Source: Phoronis ovalis
Taxonomy: Eukaryota > Phoronida > Phoronidae
Direction of reading: 5' to 3'
Assembly: GCA_028565635.1 (NCBI GenBank)
Contig: JAOXYB010030831.1
Coordinates: forward strand, 1,384-14,721
Length of the DNA: 13,338 nt
The notes beneath the pieces are model-generated. The model had not been told where the DNA came from, made no database searches, and saw only the letters and a program-made list of their open reading frames with translations. A program made the position numbers and the translations under genes. Numbering within the stretch: the first letter of the stretch is position 1; each line of letters opens with the position of its first letter. Shown here piece by piece: positions 12,001 through 13,338 of this stretch.

Positions 12001-12903
12001 TGAAGGAAACATCTTTTCCCATGCATTCTCAGGTCACAATAGACCAGATATTTTTGTGATTCTACTAACCAGATAACTTACTTTAAGCAGGTCCAATATT
12101 TACTTTGAAAATGTTCAGTCTTTTTCTGTGACCTCGGGATTTTTTAATGTTGTATGTATGATCCAGTAGTTGAAGCTATAGTGTTATCCTACTATACTGT
12201 TCGCATAATACAGTGAAGCATAGCATGCATGGTCCATGCAATATATGGAACTGCTAGTCCAAATGTTGTACTGAAACTTATTACAGTTCACATTAATATT
12301 AGTAATTCTAGCATCCATCATATGTGTTGTATGAAGCAGTATGAGACGTCTGGTAACAAACAAAAGATACTAAATTTAAATATAAATCTTACGTTGTGAA
12401 TTGCCAGTGGTAAGATAGAATATCTCAATTTCCCGCAAAATACCAAACCAGCTGAATAGTCAGATTTAAGTGTTGCAGCAATTGGTAGAATATGATACCA
12501 TATGATGGACACCAAAGTTACTTATATTAGTATAAACTACAGAAATGTTATTTTATTGATTGGAAAAGTTGTATTTTTGTGTATCAGCTAAATGCTATTT
12601 TTTAAAGTAATAAGCTTATGAAACTGAAATTGCATTCAATCACTTCACTTATATTAAATGGTAATTATAATTAATTATTGTATCTTCAGATTTATTAAAG
12701 AAATTATTCAGTTGTAAATTTCAGGATGTCCCGCTTTGTGTCAAATTTAAAAAATAATGTATTTTTTTGCATTTCCTATTGCTAACTTCATATAGCTTGG
12801 TGGCAGAAGTAAAGTTGCACGCACAGAGTCTCGTAAAACTTTGCATGCTGGACATGATGAAGGTCCAACAGTTCACCATAGCTTACTAAAGAAAGCACGA
12901 TCG
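2975..12903 (+). CDS. ATP6V0A1: V-type proton ATPase 116 kDa subunit a, partial (17 exons, 3' end outside window)
   Basis: This is subunit a of the membrane V0 sector of the vacuolar H+-ATPase. In this family the N-terminal half is a cytosolic stator arm contacting V1, and the C-terminal half forms the proton half-channels beside the c-ring. Exons as read: 2975-3091, 3404-3482, 3697-3794, 4416-4544, 4920-5080 (or 4992-5080), 5825-5951, 6438-6520, 6892-6985, 7389-7601, 7908-8198, 8643-8779, 9244-9334, 9710-9828, 10044-10210, 10640-10725, 11031-11138, 12796-12903. The joined frame is open for 736 codons (712 with the downstream exon-5 acceptor). Family members are about 830-850 residues, so roughly 100-130 C-terminal residues are missing. 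Landmarks include LFRSEKM at the N-terminus, [12 protein letters not shown], the IDVTQKC-like [41 protein letters not shown] and the basic loop. The start ATG has A at -3 and G at +4. NDNEIW-type and NKFTAGFQ wording favours the a1/a4 branch over a2/a3, but invertebrate paralogues are not one-to-one with vertebrate ones, so the symbol marks the family. Confidence 0.96.
3404..3482 (+). CDS. ATP6V0A1: subunit a exon 2 (residues 40 to first base of 66)
   Basis: Encodes [12 protein letters not shown] followed by a charged [11 protein letters not shown] helix, the family's conserved NPDVNxFQRxFV...RRCEEM segment in the proximal lobe of the stator arm. The acceptor is ATTGTAG at 3403. The exon is 79 nt and ends after the first base of an arginine codon (A|gtaaga); the remaining two bases (GA) open exon 3. 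Frame and family alignment agree on this junction. Confidence 0.95.
3697..3794 (+). CDS. ATP6V0A1: subunit a exon 3 (residues 66-98)
   Basis: Starts after TTTCAG with the last two bases of codon 66 and encodes RFLEKEVKK, then a variable linker with His and Pro ([16 protein letters not shown]). This corresponds to the RFVEKEIRKA stretch and the poorly conserved linker that follows in other a subunits. The exon is 98 nt and ends in phase 0 at GAG|gtacag, a slightly off-consensus donor. Confidence 0.95.
4416..4544 (+). CDS. ATP6V0A1: subunit a exon 4 (residues 99-141)
   Basis: Encodes a long, highly charged helix running from [13 protein letters not shown] through [19 protein letters not shown] to STFFEG. 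It matches the coiled-coil stalk of the family, including the conserved N-x-x-A-L/I-K-x-x-x-x-E-L spacing and the FF(D/E) end. The exon is 129 nt, phase 0 at both ends, with a consensus donor (GGA|gtaagt). Confidence 0.95.
4901..5041 (+). repeat. tandem duplication of splice acceptor plus exon start (72-nt and 69-nt units)
   Basis: Unit 1 is 4901-4972 and unit 2 is 4973-5041. Both begin with six T's and share a 19-nt polypyrimidine/AG segment that differs at only two positions. Both then read CCTGCAG(G/C)AGAAATGAATGTT and end in GGACATTCC. Unit 2 lacks one CAA codon, and the centre of the unit has diverged. Because the unit carries a splice site and is a multiple of three, the duplication created an in-frame alternative acceptor. 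Confidence 0.9.
4920..5080 (+). CDS. ATP6V0A1: subunit a exon 5, long form (residues 142-194), with internal alternative acceptor at 4992
   Basis: Covers the variable linker between the coiled-coil stalk and the GFLAGVI core. Two near-identical acceptors, TATTTTCAG|CCTGCAG ending at 4919 and TACTTTCAG|CCTGCAG ending at 4991, lie exactly 72 nt apart, so both keep the frame. The long form adds 24 residues. The short form (4992-5080, 29 full codons) is closer to the length of this linker in vertebrate a1 and is probably the ancestral layout. In the long form residues 159-165 (PFLSYFQ) are translated from the second polypyrimidine tract and splice site. Both forms end with GG|gtaaga, phase 2. The sequence does not show which acceptor is used; the upstream AG would normally be met first by the spliceosome. 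Confidence 0.85.
5081..5824 (+). other. intron 5 (744 bp)
   Basis: The intron is spliced GG|gtaaga...TTTCAG|A. It holds a 12-bp direct doublet (AATAAGTATAAG/AATAAGTATAGT) at 5742-5765 and an imperfect inverted repeat around 5251-5370 whose best arms read TCAGAAG and CTTCTGA. No coding potential is seen. The other introns of 300-650 bp (3092-3403, 3795-4415, 4545-4919, 5952-6437, 6521-6891, 6986-7388, 7602-7907, 8780-9243, 9335-9709, 10211-10639, 10726-11030) are AT-rich and show nothing I can name beyond their splice sites. Confidence 0.8.
5825..5951 (+). CDS. ATP6V0A1: subunit a exon 6 (residues 195-237)
   Basis: Encodes [19 protein letters not shown] and then [21 protein letters not shown], matching the most conserved part of the distal N-terminal lobe (G-F-V-A-G-V-I, F-E-R-M-L-W, R-G-N-V-F). 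A cysteine precedes RGN, as in other members. The acceptor is TTTCAG at 5824. The exon is 127 nt, starts with the last base of the codon for Gly195 and ends in phase 0 (ACA|gtaagt). Confidence 0.96.
6438..6520 (+). CDS. ATP6V0A1: subunit a exon 7 (residues 238 to first two bases of 265)
   Basis: Encodes [20 protein letters not shown] followed by KCKKICEG, matching the family's VHKSVFIIFFQGDQLKNRVKKICEGF strand-helix unit in the distal lobe. The acceptor is GTTTTAG at 6437. The exon ends GAA GG|gttggt, a weak donor. It is chosen because it gives the conserved EGF(K/R)A(T/S)LY across the junction; the stronger-looking gtaaca 4 nt downstream would break the frame with the normal exon-8 acceptor. 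Confidence 0.93.
6892..6985 (+). CDS. ATP6V0A1: subunit a exon 8 (residues 265-296)
   Basis: Follows a run of T's ending in CAG at 6891 and encodes [18 protein letters not shown], then a helix ([11 protein letters not shown]). This is the family's F(R/K)A(S/T)LYPCPE...R.EM...V..RI.DL.. block. Glycine replaces the usual proline before CP. The exon is 94 nt, phase 2 in and phase 0 out, at ATG|gtgtgt. Confidence 0.95.
7389..7601 (+). CDS. ATP6V0A1: subunit a exon 9 (residues 297-367)
   Basis: Encodes [18 protein letters not shown], a basic helix ([17 protein letters not shown]), the hallmark [15 protein letters not shown], and a closing ALRRG-like AAIKRGT. In the family this forms the second half of the coiled coil and the returning distal-lobe strands; VDVTQKC is among its most recognisable signatures. 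The exon is 213 nt, phase 0 at both ends, acceptor TTTTGTAG, donor ACG|gtaaag. Confidence 0.97.
7908..8198 (+). CDS. ATP6V0A1: subunit a exon 10 (residues 368-464), entry into the membrane domain
   Basis: This is the largest exon (291 nt, phase 0-0). It carries the proximal linker ending the cytosolic half ([10 protein letters not shown], then [16 protein letters not shown] and [15 protein letters not shown]). The first hydrophobic segments follow, around residues 420-451, with the family motif [15 protein letters not shown] (about 426-440). The cytosolic [13 protein letters not shown] follows the second helix. The donor is GAG|gtacag. The reading frame stays open for 20 codons into the intron before TAG at 8259. 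Confidence 0.97.
8199..8642 (+). other. intron 10 (444 bp) with unusually open frame
   Basis: Splicing GAG|gtacag...TTGTAG|ATT restores the conserved [14 protein letters not shown]. Retention would add 20 codons and stop at TAG 8259-8261, truncating the protein after its first hydrophobic segments. In the same frame the sequence is then open again from 8262 to the stop ending at 8495 (76 codons counted from a TTG at 8265; hydrophobic start, mixed remainder). An acceptor-like TTTTTGTTCAG ends at 8272. I recognise no family and consider the openness most likely chance. Confidence 0.75.
8643..8779 (+). CDS. ATP6V0A1: subunit a exon 11 (residues 465 to first two bases of 510)
   Basis: Encodes [16 protein letters not shown], followed by [14 protein letters not shown], a conserved transmembrane helix at about residues 474-493 with the G-R-Y-I-I-L and Y-T-G-L-I-(Y/F)-N-D motifs. 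The luminal loop begins after it. Asn508-Phe-Thr510 is an N-glycosylation sequon that spans the exon 11/12 junction and lies in the loop glycosylated in other a subunits. The acceptor is ATGTTGTAG at 8642; the donor is AC|gtaatt, phase 2. Confidence 0.96.
9244..9334 (+). CDS. ATP6V0A1: subunit a exon 12 (residues 510-540), luminal loop
   Basis: Encodes the luminal loop: a variable acidic stretch ([18 protein letters not shown]), then the conserved [10 protein letters not shown], which matches G(N/G)PYPFGIDP of other animals. The usual second proline after PY is glutamine here. The exon is 91 nt, acceptor TTTTTTTAG at 9243, consensus donor CCT|gtaagt in phase 0. Confidence 0.95.
9710..9828 (+). 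CDS. ATP6V0A1: subunit a exon 13 (residues 541 to first two bases of 580)
   Basis: Encodes [20 protein letters not shown] and a transmembrane helix [19 protein letters not shown] (about residues 559-577). It matches the family's IW..A.NKL.FLNS.KMKMSVI.GI.HM.FG..LS.FNHIYF segment. The exon is 119 nt, ends in phase 2 inside an isoleucine codon (AT|gtaagt), acceptor ATTTTAG at 9709. Confidence 0.96.
10044..10210 (+). CDS. ATP6V0A1: subunit a exon 14 (residues 580 to first base of 636)
   Basis: Encodes [20 protein letters not shown] and [14 protein letters not shown], the next transmembrane helix (about 594-612), matching F(I/L)PE(I/M)(I/L)F....LFGYLV..I(F/I)(Y/F)KW. A divergent linker follows ([21 protein letters not shown]) where vertebrate a1 has a shorter-looking Asp/His-rich linker ending in APSLLIHF. 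The exon is 167 nt, acceptor TTTTTCAG at 10043, donor A|gtaagt in phase 1. Confidence 0.95.
10640..10725 (+). CDS. ATP6V0A1: subunit a exon 15 (residues 636-664)
   Basis: Encodes [15 protein letters not shown] and [14 protein letters not shown], matching the HFINMFLF motif and the short luminal segment ending in LY.GQ..VQ. It starts by completing the threonine codon begun in exon 14. The exon is 86 nt, acceptor ATATTTCAG at 10639, donor CAG|gtaagc in phase 0. Confidence 0.94.
11031..11138 (+). CDS. ATP6V0A1: subunit a exon 16 (residues 665-700)
   Basis: Encodes a hydrophobic helix, [19 protein letters not shown] (about 669-687), equivalent to the family's LVVVALLCVPWMLL.KP; methionine replaces the usual tryptophan after VP. 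A basic cytosolic stretch follows ([10 protein letters not shown]). The exon is 108 nt, phase 0 at both ends, acceptor TTTATTTCAG at 11030, donor GAG|gtatgg. Confidence 0.94.
11139..12795 (+). other. intron 16 (1657 bp), longest intron
   Basis: More than twice the length of any other complete intron here. It carries a 14-bp perfect inverted repeat at 11521-11534 and 11588-11601 (GCAGGCAGTAAAAT and its complement). It also has a small hairpin at 12227-12241 (TGCATGG-T-CCATGCA). Short open frames on either strand look random. No additional exon that would fit the protein was found. Its size may reflect transposon-derived insertions. Confidence 0.75.
11521..11601. repeat. inverted repeat, possible MITE-like element or hairpin
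   Basis: Arms of 14 bp, GCAGGCAGTAAAAT and ATTTTACTGCCTGC, are exact reverse complements separated by 53 bp. A perfect match of this length at this spacing is unlikely by chance. No clear target-site duplication flanks it, so assignment as a small non-autonomous DNA transposon is only a possibility; it may be a remnant. Confidence 0.5.
12796..12903 (+). CDS. ATP6V0A1: subunit a exon 17 (residues 701-736), cytosolic loop; last exon in window
   Basis: Encodes [16 protein letters not shown] then [20 protein letters not shown], a Lys/Arg/His-rich hydrophilic stretch. Its position fits the long cytosolic loop before the conserved FDFGD...HTIEYCLG helix, which is not in the window. LGG echoes the LG.LNFGG of vertebrate a1, but the rest is not recognisably conserved. 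The exon is 108 nt, phase 0-0, acceptor TTCATATAG at 12795, donor TCG|gtaaca. Open frame, phase and fitting splice signals support it; the weak conservation lowers confidence. As a symmetric exon after the longest intron it could be alternatively included. Confidence 0.8.
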
Positions 12904-13338
12904 GTAACATTAACATTACTAATGTCACTGCTTGCTTGCTAATTGCTGTTATGCACTAACTGTTAATGAAGTTACACACTGCCTGGAAAGACTGAGCTTT
13001 TGTCATTTCTGTTATATTTGAATAAGTGCATGTTACTCTTCAATTTTCATTTGTACCTTCAATGTGACATATTGTTCTTTAAATAACAAAGTCACTAAAC
13101 GCCCTTTAATAAACTCCAATATGCCCCCAATGACCAACTCACCTGCATAAGTAAGTGAACAATGTGTTTATAATTTCTTTTTTTTGCCACTGCCCAGCCA
13201 ACGTATAATCATGTTTTTATGCCCATCACTATGTAATAGTGAAAGAGCATATAGCCGTACTGCATGCGGCGTCGTCGGCGTCGGCGTATGTACCCTTTTC
13301 TTTGTGTTGCTATAACGGCTTCAGCTTTCGTCAGATCA
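12904..13338 (+). other. start of intron 17 (runs off window)
   Basis: Begins gtaaca after exon 17. None of the expected downstream protein (the FDFGD and HTIEYCLG regions) is found in these 435 bases, so the next exon lies outside. The first 300 bases are unremarkable; the end contains the hairpin and GC-rich repeat described separately. Confidence 0.8.
13218..13287. repeat. probable dispersed repeat: imperfect hairpin followed by GTC/GGC-rich run
   Basis: An imperfect inverted repeat (TATGCCCATCACTAT at 13218-13232 against ATAGTGAAAGAGCATA at 13236-13251, loop of about 3 nt) is followed by TAGCCGTACTGCATGC. A CpG-rich run of GTC and GGC triplets follows at 13266-13287, in strong contrast with the AT-rich surroundings. 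The arrangement resembles, from memory, the TATGCCC...GCATATAG plus GTC-rich repeats scattered through bivalve genomes. The element's right end is not visible and may lie outside the window. Confidence 0.5.

Noticed and set aside
12318-12515. 65-codon minus-strand open frame inside intron 16
   Set aside because: Length is within what chance gives in this window, and nothing in the residues suggests a gene.
1-13338. A new multi-gene, prokaryotic, phage or CRISPR system
   Set aside because: The window is explained by one intron-rich animal housekeeping gene; there are no Shine-Dalgarno-led gene clusters, repeat-spacer arrays or tRNA-like folds that I could find.

Overview
The window is eukaryotic, animal-type genomic DNA: AT-rich (about one third GC by eye), with small exons separated by GT-AG introns. 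It contains the 5' and central part of one plus-strand gene, the membrane subunit a (116 kDa family) of the vacuolar-type H+-ATPase, of the a1/a4 type. Seventeen coding exons can be placed from 2975 to 12903. Their frames join without interruption into 736 codons. The gene is cut by the right edge: the last part of the cytosolic loop and the C-terminal helices, including the proton-path arginine region, must lie beyond 13338.

Layout. 1-183 holds two identical 77-bp copies of a direct repeat at a 106-bp period. About 184-2897 is AT-rich upstream DNA with no convincing protein gene; it may hold the promoter and a 5' non-coding exon. 2898-2974 is the probable 5' UTR part of the first coding exon. 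Exons 1-10 (2975-8198) encode the cytosolic N-terminal half and the first membrane segments. Exons 11-17 (8643-12903) encode more membrane helices, a luminal loop with a glycosylation sequon, and part of a basic cytosolic loop. Introns are 200-750 bp, apart from a 1657-bp intron before exon 17. The final intron runs off the window and ends in a GC-rich GTC/GGC stretch next to an imperfect hairpin. This resembles, from memory, dispersed repeats of bivalve and other lophotrochozoan genomes. A marine invertebrate, perhaps a mollusc, is my best guess for the host.

The most notable signal is at exon 5. A unit of about 72 bp, comprising polypyrimidine tract, 3' splice site and the start of the exon, is tandemly duplicated. 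The result is two near-identical acceptors exactly 72 nt apart and in the same frame. They predict two isoforms differing by 24 residues, seven of which are translated from what is also a splice signal. Other points are a weak intron-7 donor with a frameshifting competitor 4 nt downstream, an unusually open intron 10, and several repeat-like intronic elements. I see no operon, CRISPR array, RNA gene or evident new multi-gene system here.
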